Position numbers and translations under genes: made by a program | The notes under the pieces: generated by a model | The model's input: only the letters and a program-made list of their open reading frames with translations | Told to the model about the DNA's origin: nothing | The model's database searches: none | Shown: positions 8,884 to 19,444 of the stretch, one piece after another | Numbering within the stretch: the first letter of the stretch is position 1 | How the letters are laid out: the number at the start of each line of letters is the position of its first letter | Assembly: GCF_001267175.1 (NCBI RefSeq) | Contig: NZ_CP012358.1 | Coordinates: forward strand, 1,218,501-1,282,500 | Direction of reading: 5' to 3' | Length of the DNA stretch: 64,000 nucleotides | From: Thiopseudomonas alkaliphila | Lineage (GTDB): Bacteria; Pseudomonadota; Gammaproteobacteria; Pseudomonadales; Pseudomonadaceae

Positions 8884-10254
8884 TTATTGATCAAATAATG
8901 CATCTAATGCTTGCTCCAATCGAGTGACTGCAATGACCTGCAAACCCTTCGGCATTTCACGGGGCGCATTGCCTTTAGGCACTATGGCGCGCTTAAAACC
9001 ATGTTTAGCTGCCTCTTTTAAACGCTCTTGACCGCTGGGCACTGGGCGAATCTCACCTGATAAGCCAATCTCACCAAAGACCAACAAATCATGGGGTAAC
9101 GGCCGGTTGCGTAAACTCGACATCACAGCGGCCATTAATGCGAGATCTGAGGCTGTTTCCAGCACCTTAACGCCACCCACCACATTTAAAAATACGTCTT
9201 GATCATGGGTTGGAATCCCACCGTGTCGATGCAGTACGGCTAACAACATAGATAAGCGGTTATGATCCAAGCCGACACTCACCCGCCGTGGATTACCTAG
9301 GTGACTACTATCCACTAAAGCCTGCACCTCAACTAGCATCGGCCTTGAGCCTTCCCAAGTTGCCATGACTACGCTACCAGAGACTTCTTCTTGGGCGCGC
9401 GTAAGGAAAATAGCCGAAGGATTAGAGACTTCTTTTAATCCTTTATCAGTCATGCCAAACACGCCAAGCTCATTCACTGCGCCAAAGCGATTTTTAACCG
9501 CCCGCAACATACGCAAGCGTCCATCAGACTCACCCTCAAAGTACAGCACCGTATCCACCATATGCTCTAGCACTCGCGGGCCTGCAAGCGAGCCTTCTTT
9601 AGTGACATGACCAACTAAAAAAATCGCAGTATTATTTTGCTTGGCATAACGTACCAATAAAGCTGCACTTTCTCGCACCTGAGAAACCCCACCTGGGGCC
9701 GATTGCAGGTTTTCGGTAAAAATTGTTTGAATCGAGTCAATCACCATCACCCGTGGCTGCTCGCGGCGCGCCACCTCGATGATGCTCTCAATACACGTTT
9801 CGGTCATCACTTTCAACCTATCTAAAGGTAAGTCTAAACGCCGACCGCGCATGGCCACTTGCTGCTGCGATTCTTCCCCAGTGACATACAATGCTGAAAC
9901 CTGTTGCGCCATTTTACAAAGGGTTTGCAATAGGATTGTTGATTTACCAATGCCAGGGTCACCGCCAATAAGAACCACTGAACCATCAACTAGGCCACCG
10001 CCAAGCACGCGATCTAGCTCACTGGAACAGGTACTAAAACGTGGGATTTCCTCAATACTGACCTCAGCTAAGGTCTTCAGTTGTGCCTGCTGCCCAGCCC
10101 ACCCCCCACTACGGCCAGTGGCTGTGGCGCGACTACTCTCGATGACCGTTTCAATTAAGGTATTCCACTGACCGCATTCACCACACTGACCTGCCCACTT
10201 AGGAAAGGTTGCCCCACACTCAGTACAACCATAGATGCGTTTTGCTTTAGCCAT
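8884..10254 (-). CDS. radA: DNA repair protein RadA/Sms
   Basis: A RecA-like branch-migration ATPase that processes recombination intermediates. Domain order over 456 residues: N-terminal zinc finger (CTECGATFPKWAGQCGECG, residues 10-28), a RecA-type ATPase with Walker A GGDPGIGKST, the RadA-specific KNRFG motif, and a C-terminal Lon-protease-like domain that lacks protease function in the family. The start has a strong GGGAGG. It is monocistronic here. Confidence 0.97.
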   Translation of the reverse strand: MAKAKRIYGCTECGATFPKWAGQCGECGQWNTLIETVIESSRATATGRSGGWAGQQAQLKTLAEVSIEEIPRFSTCSSELDRVLGGGLVDGSVVLIGGDPGIGKSTILLQTLCKMAQQVSALYVTGEESQQQVAMRGRRLDLPLDRLKVMTETCIESIIEVARREQPRVMVIDSIQTIFTENLQSAPGGVSQVRESAALLVRYAKQNNTAIFLVGHVTKEGSLAGPRVLEHMVDTVLYFEGESDGRLRMLRAVKNRFGAVNELGVFGMTDKGLKEVSNPSAIFLTRAQEEVSGSVVMATWEGSRPMLVEVQALVDSSHLGNPRRVSVGLDHNRLSMLLAVLHRHGGIPTHDQDVFLNVVGGVKVLETASDLALMAAVMSSLRNRPLPHDLLVFGEIGLSGEIRPVPSGQERLKEAAKHGFKRAIVPKGNAPREMPKGLQVIAVTRLEQALDALFDQ

Positions 10255-10324
10255 TACTAACCTCCCATTACTTCAGTACTGATCCTACCTCTTCGCTCGC
10301 TAGTAAGCCTAGGCGAAATTATAC

Positions 10325-10359
10325 TTGACATCACACTAAATGATAATCATTCTTACTTA
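10325..10359 (+). promoter_or_regulatory. TTGACA -35 element with overlapping Fur-box-like palindrome
   Basis: TTGACA lies at 10325-10330. AATGATAATCATT (10339-10351) is a 6-1-6 palindrome. Extended to 19 bases (10336-10354), it matches 14 positions of the classical Fur box GATAATGATAATCATTATC. The palindrome covers the expected -10 region and start, the usual place for Fur repression. The ribosome-binding site and start codon of the small gene at 10382 follow directly. Confidence 0.6.
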
Positions 10360-10381
10360 CATAAATAACCGGAGGATCGCT

Positions 10382-10609
10382 ATGACATTTTTTATTGATG
10401 CTTGGCTAGATCGCAGCAACCCTTACTTGCGTATTATTGATAAACAGTCGGGGAATGTCTGCGTGGAACTTGATGAACAACAACTGCAACTGCTACAACA
10501 ACGCGGGGAAGTTGACTTTCATGCTCTAGAAACCAATGAATCAAGCCAACTGAAAGAACTGTTACATGGACTCTTTTTGTTTTGTTTTGCTCAGCAGCAC
10601 TGCTCATGA
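10382..10609 (+). CDS. Small conserved protein, possibly iron-regulated
   Basis: A 75-residue soluble protein beginning MTFFIDAWLDRSNPYLRIID, with an amphipathic, Leu/Gln-rich middle and a C-terminal hydrophobic helix LLHGLFLFCFAQQHC. I believe similar small proteins occur near iron-responsive genes in pseudomonads, but I cannot name a characterised function. The ATG at 10382 is chosen over an in-frame ATG at 10340 because GGAGG sits seven bases upstream and the Fur-like palindrome covers the longer N-terminus. Confidence 0.75.
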   Translation: MTFFIDAWLDRSNPYLRIIDKQSGNVCVELDEQQLQLLQQRGEVDFHALETNESSQLKELLHGLFLFCFAQQHCS

Positions 10610-10631
10610 CTAGGCAGCCCTACCTAAATCT

Positions 10632-10661
10632 GCCAGCACCTATCACTCACTAGGTGCTGGC
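10632..10661. terminator. Hairpin between the small Fur-linked gene and fklB
   Basis: GCCAGCACCTA (10632-10642) pairs perfectly over 11 bases with TAGGTGCTGGC (10651-10661), with an 8-base loop. It separates convergent genes and can work both ways; no T-run is visible. Confidence 0.6.
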
Positions 10662-10669
10662 GGCAGCAC

Positions 10670-11290
10670 TTAGCTCAATACTTCAAGCAGCTCAACATCA
10701 AAAATCAACGTGCTGTGAGCGGGGATACTGCCAATCGACTGACCACCATAGGCCAACTCGCTGGGCACATATAAACGCCACTTACTACCCGTATTCATCA
10801 GTTGTAAGGCTTCAGTCCAACCAGCGATAACGCCACGTACTGGAAACTCTGCAGGCTGACCACGATCGTAAGAGCTATCAAAGGTCGTGCCATCAATCAG
10901 CGTTCCGTGGTAATGGGTGCGTACGGTACTGTCAGCAGTTGGCTGCTCGCCTTCACCTTGGGTTAACACCTCATACTGCAAACCAGACGCTAGCGTAACT
11001 ACGCCTTCTTTATTAGCATTTTGCGCTAAAAACTCACGACCAGCAGCGGCAGCTTGCTCGGCTGCTGCATTAGCTTTAGCTTGCAAAATCTCATTAATCG
11101 CCTCAAAGCTTGCACGCATTACTTCATCGCTCACAGGGCTAGCTACGCCTTGAAACGCATCGCTTAAGCCTTTGAGCACGGCATCTAGCTGCATATCTGG
11201 AATAGGATTTTGACGCAGCTGATCACCCATCTGACGCCCTACGCCATAACTCACACGTGCGCCGTCAGTAATTAAACTTACTTCTGTCAT
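10670..11290 (-). CDS. fklB: FKBP-type peptidyl-prolyl cis-trans isomerase
   Basis: A 206-residue prolyl isomerase with no signal peptide, so cytosolic like E. coli FklB, which has the same length. The N-terminal dimerisation helices (residues 1-90) include the SYGVGRQMGDQL segment. The FKBP fold follows, with VRTHYHGTLIDGTTFDSSYD, GVIAGWTEALQLM and the C-terminal AYGGQSIGSIPAHSTLIF. The start has AAAGG upstream. A second FKBP protein, a lipoprotein, is encoded at 59407-60159. Confidence 0.94.
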   Translation of the reverse strand: MTEVSLITDGARVSYGVGRQMGDQLRQNPIPDMQLDAVLKGLSDAFQGVASPVSDEVMRASFEAINEILQAKANAAAEQAAAAGREFLAQNANKEGVVTLASGLQYEVLTQGEGEQPTADSTVRTHYHGTLIDGTTFDSSYDRGQPAEFPVRGVIAGWTEALQLMNTGSKWRLYVPSELAYGGQSIGSIPAHSTLIFDVELLEVLS

Positions 11291-11431
11291 GAATTTAACC
11301 TTTTTTGTTTATGAAATAATTTCCTCGGCTATTCTAGCATTAAGCCTTAATTTCAAGTTGAGTATTACTTGGGGTAAATTAACGCAAAATATAACCCACT
11401 ATCCACAGCACTGTTGAACCAAGGATCCTGC

Positions 11432-11881
11432 ATGAATTACTGGCAATTTATTTTAATGTTAATGGCGCTAGTCTCTGGCGCGCTGATGCCGCTACAAGCA
11501 GGAATTAATGGTTTATTAGCCAAGCAAGTTCATGGCGTGCTGCCGGCAGCCACTATTTCTTTTATTGTGGGCACCTGCGCTTTAATCATTATCGTGTTGT
11601 TGCAAAAACAGGTTCCAAGCATCACAACGCTCAAAAGTTTGCACTGGTGGCACTGGGCTGGGGGACTAATGGGCGCCTTTTTTGTTACCACGGCCGCCTT
11701 AGCTGGCCCCAAATTAGGGGCACTGTTGTTTATGACTTTAGTACTAGCCGGTCAGTTAATGAGCGCGATGACCCTCGATCATTTTGCTTTAGTCGGTTAC
11801 AAGGAAGCCGCACTGTCCCTGAGTAAAATCGCAGGGTTACTGCTGATTGTGGCTGGAATCTGGCTGATTCAACGCGCTTAA
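11432..11881 (+). CDS. DMT-superfamily membrane protein (YdcZ/DUF606)
   Basis: A 149-residue protein with about five predicted membrane segments, of the YdcZ/DUF606 branch of the drug/metabolite transporter superfamily. These half-size transporters often work as pairs or dimers; only one copy is present here. The substrate is unknown. ATG at 11432 is chosen over the upstream in-frame TTG (11414) because AAGGA lies six bases before it. MPLQAGINGLLA near the N-terminus is typical of the family. Confidence 0.82.
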   Translation: MNYWQFILMLMALVSGALMPLQAGINGLLAKQVHGVLPAATISFIVGTCALIIIVLLQKQVPSITTLKSLHWWHWAGGLMGAFFVTTAALAGPKLGALLFMTLVLAGQLMSAMTLDHFALVGYKEAALSLSKIAGLLLIVAGIWLIQRA

Positions 11882-11978
11882 AGCAACTTAAACGATCGTT
11901 TTATTTTCTATATTTTAGCTGACAATCACTGCAGAACGAGGCATATTTACCCACTTATCTTGAATAACTGGAAATGTA

Positions 11979-12425
11979 ATGGCATCAATTCTTGTTTTGC
12001 ACGGCCCTAATTTAAACTTACTTGGCACCCGTGAGCCTGAGATTTACGGAGCCACTACCCTCTCTGATATTAATCAGGCGCTGGTAGTGCAAGCTAAGAA
12101 AGCAGGACACACCCTAGAGTGCCTGCAAAGTAACGCCGAATATCAATTGATTGAGCGCATTCATCAAGCACGGAGCGACCAAACTGACTTTATAGTCATT
12201 AACCCTGCTGCCTTTACTCACACCAGCGTAGCAATACGTGACGCATTGCTTGCAGTGAGCATCCCATTTATTGAAGTACATTTGTCGAACGTTTATAAAC
12301 GTGAACCATTTCGTAGTCACTCCTACTTTTCTGATATTGCAGTAGGCGTGATTTGTGGCTTAGGTGCTATGGGCTATAACCATGCCCTGACCTCAGCCAT
12401 TCATTACTTAGAACAACATTCCTGA
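11979..12425 (+). CDS. aroQ: 3-dehydroquinate dehydratase, type II
   Basis: Third step of the shikimate pathway, converting 3-dehydroquinate to 3-dehydroshikimate. The 148-residue length fits the dodecameric type II enzyme. Motifs [17 protein letters not shown] (with the catalytic Tyr), [16 protein letters not shown] and the [14 protein letters not shown]is segment are intact. It stands directly upstream of accB, separated by 18 bases, as in many gammaproteobacteria, and probably heads an aroQ-accB-accC operon. Confidence 0.96.
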   Translation: MASILVLHGPNLNLLGTREPEIYGATTLSDINQALVVQAKKAGHTLECLQSNAEYQLIERIHQARSDQTDFIVINPAAFTHTSVAIRDALLAVSIPFIEVHLSNVYKREPFRSHSYFSDIAVGVICGLGAMGYNHALTSAIHYLEQHS

Positions 12426-12443
12426 CCCTTGGAGTCACTGCTT

Positions 12444-12908
12444 ATGGATATTCGTAAGGTTAAAAAACTCATCGAATTATTAGAAGAATCCGGTATTGAT
12501 GAGCTCGAGATACATGAAGGTGAAGAGTCCGTACGGATCAGCCGTCATAGCAATTTAGCCGCACAACAACCCATTACTTACGCTGCAGCGCCTGCACCGG
12601 TAGCTGCGCCAGTTGCTGCCCCCACAGCTGCCCCCCTTGCAGAAGCGGCAGCGCCTGCAGCGCCACAGTTAAATGGCACAGTAGCTCGCTCACCCATGGT
12701 AGGTACCTTCTACCGTGCCGCTTCACCTACTTCAGCTAATTTTGTTGAGGTTGGTCAAACAGTGAAAAAAGGCGATGTTTTATGCATCGTTGAAGCCATG
12801 AAAATGATGAACCACATTGAAGCAGAAGCCAGCGGTGTGATTGAGTCAATCTTGGTGGAGAATGGTCAAGCGGTTGAGTACGATCAGCCTCTGTTCACTA
12901 TCGTTTAA
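12444..12908 (+). CDS. accB: Biotin carboxyl carrier protein of acetyl-CoA carboxylase
   Basis: Carries biotin between the biotin carboxylase and carboxyltransferase subunits in fatty acid synthesis. The 154 residues comprise an N-terminal helix domain ([17 protein letters not shown]), an Ala/Pro-rich flexible linker (about 40-75), and the biotinyl domain. The biotinylated residue is Lys120 in EAMKMMN. The ATG at 12444 matches the family N-terminus; a TTG at 12429 would add five residues without support. Its stop is 17 bases before accC. Confidence 0.97.
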   Translation: MDIRKVKKLIELLEESGIDELEIHEGEESVRISRHSNLAAQQPITYAAAPAPVAAPVAAPTAAPLAEAAAPAAPQLNGTVARSPMVGTFYRAASPTSANFVEVGQTVKKGDVLCIVEAMKMMNHIEAEASGVIESILVENGQAVEYDQPLFTIV

Positions 12909-12925
12909 GCAACTCGGAGTCCACA

Positions 12926-14275
12926 ATGCTGGAAAAAGTCCTTATTGCCAACCGTGGTGAAATTGCGCTGCGTATTTTGCGCGCCTGTAAAGAGCTAGGC
13001 ATCAAAACGGTAGCTGTCTACTCAACCGCAGACCGCGAGTTGATGCACCTTTCCCTAGCCGATGAAACCGTGTGTATTGGCCCTGCGCCTGGCGCCCAAT
13101 CCTACTTACAGATTCCGGCAATCATTGCGGCGGCTGAAGTCACTGGGGCGACAGCCATTCATCCTGGCTACGGCTTCTTAGCAGAAAACCCCGATTTTGC
13201 AGAGCAAGTTGAAAATTCCGGGTTTGCCTTTGTAGGTCCTAGTGCTCAGGTTATTCGCACCATGGGCGACAAGGTCGCAGCCAAAGAAGCCATGCAAAAA
13301 GCTGGCGTTCCGGTGGTGCCTGGTTCGGATGGCCCTCTACCTGATGATCCACAAGCTGCCATTGCGATTGCCCGTGAAGTGGGTTATCCCGTGATCATTA
13401 AAGCTGCCGGTGGTGGTGGTGGTCGCGGAATGCGCGTTGTTTACAAAGAGGAAGAACTGGTCCGTGCAGCTGAGCTAACCCGCAACGAAGCCGCGGCGGC
13501 TTTTGGTAACCCCGTGGTGTACCTAGAAAAATACCTCGGCAATCCACGCCACGTAGAAATTCAAGTACTGGCTGATGGTCAAGGCAATGCCATTCACTTA
13601 GGTGACCGTGACTGCTCACTACAACGCCGTCACCAAAAGGTTATCGAAGAAGCGCCTGCACCTTTCATTGACGAAAAAGCCCGTCAAGAAGTATACAAAC
13701 GCTGCGTAGATGCCTGTATTGATATTGGCTATCGCGGTGCCGGTACATTCGAGTTCCTCTATGAAGATGGTCGTTTTTACTTCATAGAAATGAACACTCG
13801 GGTACAGGTAGAACACCCTATCACTGAAATGATCACTGGCGTTGATATTGTCAAAGAGATGCTCAATATTGCCGCAGGCAATAAGCTCTCGATTAAGCAA
13901 GAAGACGTAAAATTCAGTGGCCATGCCCTTGAGTGTCGAATTAACGCAGAAGATCCCGATAACTTTATGCCAAGCCCTGGCAAGGTTAAGTTATTCCACG
14001 CTCCTGGCGGTAATGGTGTGCGAGTTGACTCACACCTTTACAGTGGTTATAGCGTACCGCCGCACTACGACTCATTGATTGGTAAAATCATTACCTGGGG
14101 TGCTGATCGTGATGAAGCGATGGCGCGGATGCGTAATGCCTTAGATGAAATTATCATTGATGGCATTAAGAGTAACGTGCCTTTGCACAAAGACTTACTA
14201 AATGATCCAGGCTTTCGTAAGGGTGGTGTAAATATTCACCATCTAGAAGAAATGCTTGGTATTCATAAAAAGTAA
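12926..14275 (+). CDS. accC: Biotin carboxylase subunit of acetyl-CoA carboxylase
   Basis: ATP-dependent carboxylation of biotin on AccB. At 449 residues it has the standard length. The ATP-grasp region contains [14 protein letters not shown] and the [21 protein letters not shown] segment; [14 protein letters not shown] is the catalytic signature. GGAG lies nine bases before the ATG. It ends in a strong terminator shared with the facing mutL unit. The accAD carboxyltransferase genes are not in the window. Confidence 0.97.
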   Translation: MLEKVLIANRGEIALRILRACKELGIKTVAVYSTADRELMHLSLADETVCIGPAPGAQSYLQIPAIIAAAEVTGATAIHPGYGFLAENPDFAEQVENSGFAFVGPSAQVIRTMGDKVAAKEAMQKAGVPVVPGSDGPLPDDPQAAIAIAREVGYPVIIKAAGGGGGRGMRVVYKEEELVRAAELTRNEAAAAFGNPVVYLEKYLGNPRHVEIQVLADGQGNAIHLGDRDCSLQRRHQKVIEEAPAPFIDEKARQEVYKRCVDACIDIGYRGAGTFEFLYEDGRFYFIEMNTRVQVEHPITEMITGVDIVKEMLNIAAGNKLSIKQEDVKFSGHALECRINAEDPDNFMPSPGKVKLFHAPGGNGVRVDSHLYSGYSVPPHYDSLIGKIITWGADRDEAMARMRNALDEIIIDGIKSNVPLHKDLLNDPGFRKGGVNIHHLEEMLGIHKK

Positions 14276-14291
14276 CCTCTCCGCGCGCCAT

Positions 14292-14320
14292 AAAAAAGGT
14301 CAGCACTGCTGACCTTTTTT
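14292..14320. terminator. Bidirectional rho-independent terminator, accC / mutL
   Basis: GGTCAGC (14298-14304) and GCTGACC (14308-14314) form the core stem, flanked by A6 on the left and T6 on the right. It therefore works as an intrinsic terminator on both strands between two convergent operons. Confidence 0.9.
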
Positions 14321-14337
14321 GTTGGTAATCCGCGCGC

Positions 14338-16200
14338 TTAACGTCCCCGCAAAAAGAGCTTATCTAGCTCATCCATGGTCATCTGAGTCCACGTCGGACG
14401 CCCATGATTACATTGCCCGCTACGCTCAGTGCGCTCCATATCGCGTAGTAAGGCATTCATCTCTGGCAAGGTTAAGCGCCGATTAGCCCGCACAGCACCA
14501 TGACAAGCCATAGTCCCTAGCAGCTCATTTAAGTGCGCTTGAATTCGATCACTCGTGCCAAATTCTAATAGGTCGGCCAATACATCCCGCAATAAATCTT
14601 GGGCATCGGCCTGCTTAAGCAAGGCTGGAATTTGGCGAATCGCTAGGGACTCTGCACCTAGACGCTGCACTTCAAAACCTAGCTTGGCAAACCACAGATG
14701 ATGTTCTTCTGCACAATCCACCTCACGTTCACTCAGTGCCACCACCTCTGGCACTAATAGCGGCTGTGCACGTAAGCCTTCGCTTGCCATTGCCTGCTTC
14801 AGGCGCTCATACATAATCCGCTCATGGGCAGCGTGCATATCTACCACCACCATACCGTGGGCATTTTCCGCCAAGATAAACACCCCTTTTAGCTGCGCAA
14901 TGGCATAGCCTAGCGGTGGTATATCAGCGCTAGCATCATCTTCTTGCACCTCACCTTCAAAGGGAGCAACAAAGGCTTGGTAAGCTTTTGCAAAGGCTTC
15001 AGGCGATTGCCCTCTAGCCGGCTCACGACTCTGCCAACTGCTTTGGGGATTAAAACTAGGCTGCAAATTGCTCTGGTTAGCCAGCCCCATTTCAGTTTGT
15101 GCGCCGTAGGTCTTGGCTAAGGGCTCCACCTCAACCGCTGGCGGCTCACTTGCGGAGCTGGCCTCTTGGGGCTGCTCTGGCAACTGATCAGCCGGACGCA
15201 CATCACCTAAACTCCGGTATAAGGTGCTATACAGAAAATCATGTACGCTACGATTTTCGCGAAAACGCACTTCATGCTTGGTTGGATGCACGTTCACATC
15301 AACGGTGGTCGGATCAAGCTCAAGGAACAACACAAAAGCCGGATGTCGGTTACCGTACATAACATCGCGATAGGCTTGGCGTACTGCGTGCCCAACTAAG
15401 CGATCTTTAACAATCCGCTGATTGACATAAAAATGCTGCAAATCTGCTTGGCTACGTGAAAATGTTGGCAAGCCCACCCAGCCCCACAAACGCAAGCCAT
15501 TACGCTCTTGATTAATCGGTAACGCTTGCTCTAAAAACTCGCTACCACACACCAGGGCAACGCGTCTGGCCTGCTCGGCCTCAGTCGCGGCCGGTTGCAA
15601 CTGAAATACGGTTTTACCGTTATGCCGCAAACTAAAGCCCACATCAAAACGGGCTAGCGCCATGCGCTTCACCACATCTTGTAAGTGATCAAACTCAGTT
15701 TTTTCAGTGCGCAAAAACTTACGCCGAGCCGGAGTATTAAAAAAAAGATCGCAGACCTCTACCGTAGTCCCCACTGGGTGCGCAGCAGGCTGCACCCGAG
15801 GCTGCATATCCCGCCCTTCCACTTCCACTTGCCACGCTTGTTCTGCCTCAGCAGTCCGCGAGGTTAAGGTTAGGCGTGACACCGAACTAATCGAGGCTAA
15901 CGCTTCCCCCCGAAAGCCTAAACTGACCACACCTTCAAGATCAGCTAGCTCTGCAATTTTACTAGTAGCATGGCGCTCAAGGGCTAACGGCAACTGATCC
16001 TCTGTAATGCCACTGCCATTATCGCGAATTCGCAGTAACTTAACCCCGCCCTGCTCAACTTCAATTTCAATTCGCGTAGCGCCCGCATCTAAGCAGTTTT
16101 CAAGCAACTCTTTGGCCACCGATGAAGGGCGCTCGACCACCTCACCGGCAGCAATTTGGTTGGCTAAACGTGGACTTAATCGCTGAATTTGAGTACTCAT
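14338..16200 (-). CDS. mutL: DNA mismatch repair protein MutL
   Basis: Couples MutS mismatch recognition to strand removal. The N-terminal GHL ATPase contains [24 protein letters not shown] and [14 protein letters not shown] variable linker (about 340-430) is rich in Gln, Ser and Pro. The C-terminal domain carries [12 protein letters not shown], a DMHA(X)2E(X)4E-type metal site, and CNHGRPTW, so this is the endonuclease-bearing MutL class found in bacteria without MutH. Its ATG overlaps the amiB stop by four bases. The miaA-hfq genes that usually follow in pseudomonads are not here. Confidence 0.96.
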   Translation of the reverse strand: MSTQIQRLSPRLANQIAAGEVVERPSSVAKELLENCLDAGATRIEIEVEQGGVKLLRIRDNGSGITEDQLPLALERHATSKIAELADLEGVVSLGFRGEALASISSVSRLTLTSRTAEAEQAWQVEVEGRDMQPRVQPAAHPVGTTVEVCDLFFNTPARRKFLRTEKTEFDHLQDVVKRMALARFDVGFSLRHNGKTVFQLQPAATEAEQARRVALVCGSEFLEQALPINQERNGLRLWGWVGLPTFSRSQADLQHFYVNQRIVKDRLVGHAVRQAYRDVMYGNRHPAFVLFLELDPTTVDVNVHPTKHEVRFRENRSVHDFLYSTLYRSLGDVRPADQLPEQPQEASSASEPPAVEVEPLAKTYGAQTEMGLANQSNLQPSFNPQSSWQSREPARGQSPEAFAKAYQAFVAPFEGEVQEDDASADIPPLGYAIAQLKGVFILAENAHGMVVVDMHAAHERIMYERLKQAMASEGLRAQPLLVPEVVALSEREVDCAEEHHLWFAKLGFEVQRLGAESLAIRQIPALLKQADAQDLLRDVLADLLEFGTSDRIQAHLNELLGTMACHGAVRANRRLTLPEMNALLRDMERTERSGQCNHGRPTWTQMTMDELDKLFLRGR

Positions 16201-17648
16201 TTAGCGCCTAATGTTGTCGCTGGAATTTTTAATACCTGCCCCACTTTTAACGCATCGCTAGACAGCTTGTTTAAACGACGCAGCTCATTAATTGAGACTT
16301 GATAACGCAATGCAATCAAGGATACGCTCTCCCCTGGTTTAACCACATGATCGCGCTGGCCAATTTTTACTTTACCTGAATCACGTAACCAGGCCATATA
16401 GGTACCTGGCGGTGGATGCAATTGGAAGTACTGACGCACTCCAGTATGAATGGCCCGAGCTAGCGCCTGCTGATGCGCACGCGTAGCTAGTTTTTGCGAC
16501 TCATTGGGGTTAGAGATAAAACCTGTTTCGACTAACACTGACGGAATATCTGGTGACTTCAATACCATAAAGCCCGCTTGCTCCACCCGCTTTTTATGTA
16601 ACGGCGTAATTTGTCCCATACTGTTTAGGATTTTTTGCCCCACATCCAAACTGGCTGACATCGAAGCGGTCATGGATAAATCTAACAACACTCCAGCTAG
16701 CACCTTATCCTTATCATTCAAGCTAACGTTACCGGTACCACCAATTAAGTCCGACTGGTTTTCACTGTCAGCTAACCAACGGGCAGTTTCCGAAGTAGCC
16801 CCACGATCGGATAACGCATACACCGAGGCACCAAAAGCAGAAGCGCGGGGCGCAGCGTCCGCATGAATTGAGACAAATAGATCTGCACCTTTTTTCCGAG
16901 CAATTTCTGTTCGCTTACGCAGAGGAATAAAGTAGTCACCGGTGCGCACTAACTCAGCACGAAAACCTTTTTCACTGTTAATCTGCCGCTGCAGTTCTTG
17001 GGCAATACTTAATACTACGGTTTTTTCACGCAAGCCTTTAGGACCAATCGCCCCGGGGTCTTCACCTCCATGGCCCGCATCAATCGCCACCACAATATCG
17101 CGCTTACCCTGAATACTTTGTCCTTGGCGTGGAATAATCGGCGCCACCGTACCACTGCTTTTAGGTGGCGCACTGACTACCGGATTATGCACCACCGGTG
17201 GCTGAGTCGCTGGCGTGTGTTTTTGCCCTGGAATCCGATCAAATAAATCCAATACTAAGCGATGCCCATACTGCTGATTGGGCGCTAAGGTGAAGCTTTT
17301 TGGGTCTACCTTGGCACTTACATCCAAAACCACACGAAGCTCACCGCTTGGTTTATAAGCCGCGCGCATACCTTTAATTGGGCTCTTCAACAGGTTCACC
17401 TGACTGAGCGGGTACTGTAATTTAGCGCCGGTGACATCAATCACCACACGCTCAGGATTACTCAAAGTAAAGACCTCATGACGCACCGGGCCAGTCATAT
17501 CGAATACTAGCCGTGTGTTATCGGGGGCACGCCATAACCGCACACTATTAATTTGTGTATTAGCGTAAGCCTGTAATGAGCTGCCAAGTAACAGCATTAA
17601 ACCTAAAACAACTAACCATACAGCCTGTAACCTTTGGCGCATCATCAC
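16197..17648 (-). CDS. amiB: N-acetylmuramoyl-L-alanine amidase with AMIN and LysM domains
   Basis: Periplasmic septal peptidoglycan amidase that splits daughter cells. Domain order over about 483 residues: signal peptide (1-29), AMIN domain (about 30-135), proline/serine linker, zinc Amidase_3 domain (about 188-405), and one LysM (about 430-478). Zinc and catalytic residues are visible in [23 protein letters not shown] and [11 protein letters not shown]. Either GTG at 17648 or the ATG at 17645 starts the gene; AGGAG lies eight or eleven bases upstream. It overlaps tsaE and mutL. Confidence 0.95.
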   Translation of the reverse strand: MMMRQRLQAVWLVVLGLMLLLGSSLQAYANTQINSVRLWRAPDNTRLVFDMTGPVRHEVFTLSNPERVVIDVTGAKLQYPLSQVNLLKSPIKGMRAAYKPSGELRVVLDVSAKVDPKSFTLAPNQQYGHRLVLDLFDRIPGQKHTPATQPPVVHNPVVSAPPKSSGTVAPIIPRQGQSIQGKRDIVVAIDAGHGGEDPGAIGPKGLREKTVVLSIAQELQRQINSEKGFRAELVRTGDYFIPLRKRTEIARKKGADLFVSIHADAAPRASAFGASVYALSDRGATSETARWLADSENQSDLIGGTGNVSLNDKDKVLAGVLLDLSMTASMSASLDVGQKILNSMGQITPLHKKRVEQAGFMVLKSPDIPSVLVETGFISNPNESQKLATRAHQQALARAIHTGVRQYFQLHPPPGTYMAWLRDSGKVKIGQRDHVVKPGESVSLIALRYQVSINELRRLNKLSSDALKVGQVLKIPATTLGAK

Positions 17649-18130
17649 TTACTGCACTCCTCTTGCGCGTATTTTGCTAACTGCTCACACCAACGCTGGG
17701 CTCGTGCGCTATGCGCCTGACCAACTATCTGGCGCCCTGCCCCAGCATGACTAATTTCGATATCTAGATCAGGCACAGGCAATACACCCTGACCACGTTC
17801 TGGCCACTCAATTAAACATAACTCATCATTGGCAAAGTAGTCGCGAATCCCTAAAAACTCTAACTCATCAGGATCGGCTAAACGGTACAGATCAAAATGC
17901 CAAACCGCACCACCTTCTAACTGATAGGGCTCAACCAAGGTGAAGGTCGGGCTTTTCACTGCGCCCTGATGACCTAAGCCCTGAATAATACCTCGCGATA
18001 AAGTGGTTTTACCGGCTCCTAAGTCGCCGCGTAAAAAAATCACACCGTGGCCAGCACAGCAGGCAGCAAGCTGCTTGCCAAACCTCACCATAGCTTCATC
18101 ATTGGCCATATATACGCTGAGTTCTGTCAC
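17645..18130 (-). CDS. tsaE: tRNA threonylcarbamoyladenosine biosynthesis ATPase TsaE
   Basis: P-loop ATPase that activates the TsaBD complex in t6A37 tRNA modification. At 161 residues it is slightly longer than average. Walker A is [25 protein letters not shown] and [18 protein letters not shown] are family hallmarks. The start is GTG with GAGG upstream. It heads a tsaE-amiB-mutL operon with overlapping genes. The nnr (NAD(P)H-hydrate repair) gene usually next to it in pseudomonads is missing. Confidence 0.95.
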   Translation of the reverse strand: MTELSVYMANDEAMVRFGKQLAACCAGHGVIFLRGDLGAGKTTLSRGIIQGLGHQGAVKSPTFTLVEPYQLEGGAVWHFDLYRLADPDELEFLGIRDYFANDELCLIEWPERGQGVLPVPDLDIEISHAGAGRQIVGQAHSARAQRWCEQLAKYAQEECSK

Positions 18131-18379
18131 AGGTGGCGCCTCATTAACGCTAAATGATGGTTAAAGAATCCCTGATCAGCCTGCCAGACAGGGATAAAAA
18201 CTCAAGGGTAGGAGAATAAACAACTAAAGCCCCTAGGAGTTCCGTCACGCGCGGTGCACCCACTAGTCGCTAGCGATTTATTCGTGAACACTTGCTGTAA
18301 ATAACGTACAGTATGCCCGAAATCAACTGACGCAAAAACACGGTCTATCATAACGCTTTTTTTGAGCTTTTGCCGCTTC

Positions 18380-19444
18380 ATGAGCCTATCCCCTGAGCAA
18401 TTAACTGCACTAGCCTTACAGATTAAACACTGGGCGCTTGACCTTGGCTTTCAGCAAGTGGGCATCACTGATACTGACTTAAGCCATACTGAGGAACAGT
18501 ATCAACAATGGATTGATGCAGGTTACGCTGGCGAGATGGAGTATATGTGGAGTCACGGCACTAAGCGCCTGCGCCCTGCTGAACTGGTACCTGGCACCTT
18601 GCGCGTAATTTCAGTGCGTATGGATTACTTACCCGCTGACACCCAGCTTACCGAGCAATTGAGAAATCCTGAAGCAGCCTACATTTCGCGCTATGCCCTA
18701 GGCCGGGATTATCATAAGGTGCTGCGCAAACGCCTACAGCAACTTGCCAGCAAAATTAGCGAAGCCATCGGTCCTTTTGGTTATCGCGCCTTTGTCGATA
18801 GCGCCCCGGTCATGGAACGACAACTAGCAGAAAAAGCTGGGTTAGGTTGGACCGGAAAAAACACCTTAATTTTAAACCGCCAAGCCGGCAGCTTCTTTTT
18901 CCTCGGCGAATTATTGATTGATCTTCCTTTACCGATTGATGCCCCTAACGAGAAAAACCACTGTGGCAAGTGTTCATCTTGCTTAGACCAGTGCCCAACC
19001 AATGCCTTTGTCGCACCGGGCGTATTGGATGCGCGCCGGTGCATTTCCTATCTAACCATTGAGCTAAAAGGCAGCATTCCTGAAGAGTTACGTCCTCTGC
19101 TTGGTAACCGCGTGTACGGCTGCGATGACTGTCAACTGGTCTGTCCATGGAACCGTTTTGCCAAGGTGTCTACTGAGCCTGATTTTACTCCCCGCCACCA
19201 GTTAGCTACAGCGGACTTAGTCACTCTTTTCTTATGGGACGAAGCCACTTTTTTGCGTAAAACCGAAGGCTCTCCCATTCGGCGCATTGGTTTTGAGCGC
19301 TGGCTACGCAATCTTGCAGTGGGTCTAGGTAATGCGCCGAGCACCATTCCAGTCCTAGAAGCGCTAAAACAACGCCTCCACTATCCCTCAGAATTGGTGC
19401 AAGAACACGTCAACTGGGCGCTGCAGCAGCATAAGCAACGTTAG
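18380..19444 (+). CDS. queG: Epoxyqueuosine reductase
   Basis: Final step of queuosine synthesis in tRNA, reducing epoxyqueuosine with cobalamin and two 4Fe-4S clusters. The 354-residue protein has both ferredoxin motifs: [16 protein letters not shown], and [13 protein letters not shown], which completes the clusters. The N-terminal cobalamin-binding part includes the [12 protein letters not shown] segment. ATG at 18380 (MSLSPEQL) is preferred over an in-frame TTG at 18362. It is divergent from tsaE and its last four bases overlap the orn stop. Confidence 0.95.
   Translation: MSLSPEQLTALALQIKHWALDLGFQQVGITDTDLSHTEEQYQQWIDAGYAGEMEYMWSHGTKRLRPAELVPGTLRVISVRMDYLPADTQLTEQLRNPEAAYISRYALGRDYHKVLRKRLQQLASKISEAIGPFGYRAFVDSAPVMERQLAEKAGLGWTGKNTLILNRQAGSFFFLGELLIDLPLPIDAPNEKNHCGKCSSCLDQCPTNAFVAPGVLDARRCISYLTIELKGSIPEELRPLLGNRVYGCDDCQLVCPWNRFAKVSTEPDFTPRHQLATADLVTLFLWDEATFLRKTEGSPIRRIGFERWLRNLAVGLGNAPSTIPVLEALKQRLHYPSELVQEHVNWALQQHKQR

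Noticed and set aside
9779..10171. 130-codon open frame antisense to radA
   Set aside because: It lies fully inside radA, its composition follows the radA codons, and it has no ribosome-binding site or recognisable domain.
11399..11407. DnaA-box-like CTATCCACA upstream of the YdcZ-type gene
   Set aside because: A single site with one mismatch, with no cluster, AT-rich unwinding region or dnaA/gidA neighbourhood to suggest an origin.
15685..15997. Overlapping antisense frames inside mutL
   Set aside because: They are out-of-frame reflections of mutL with no start signals.
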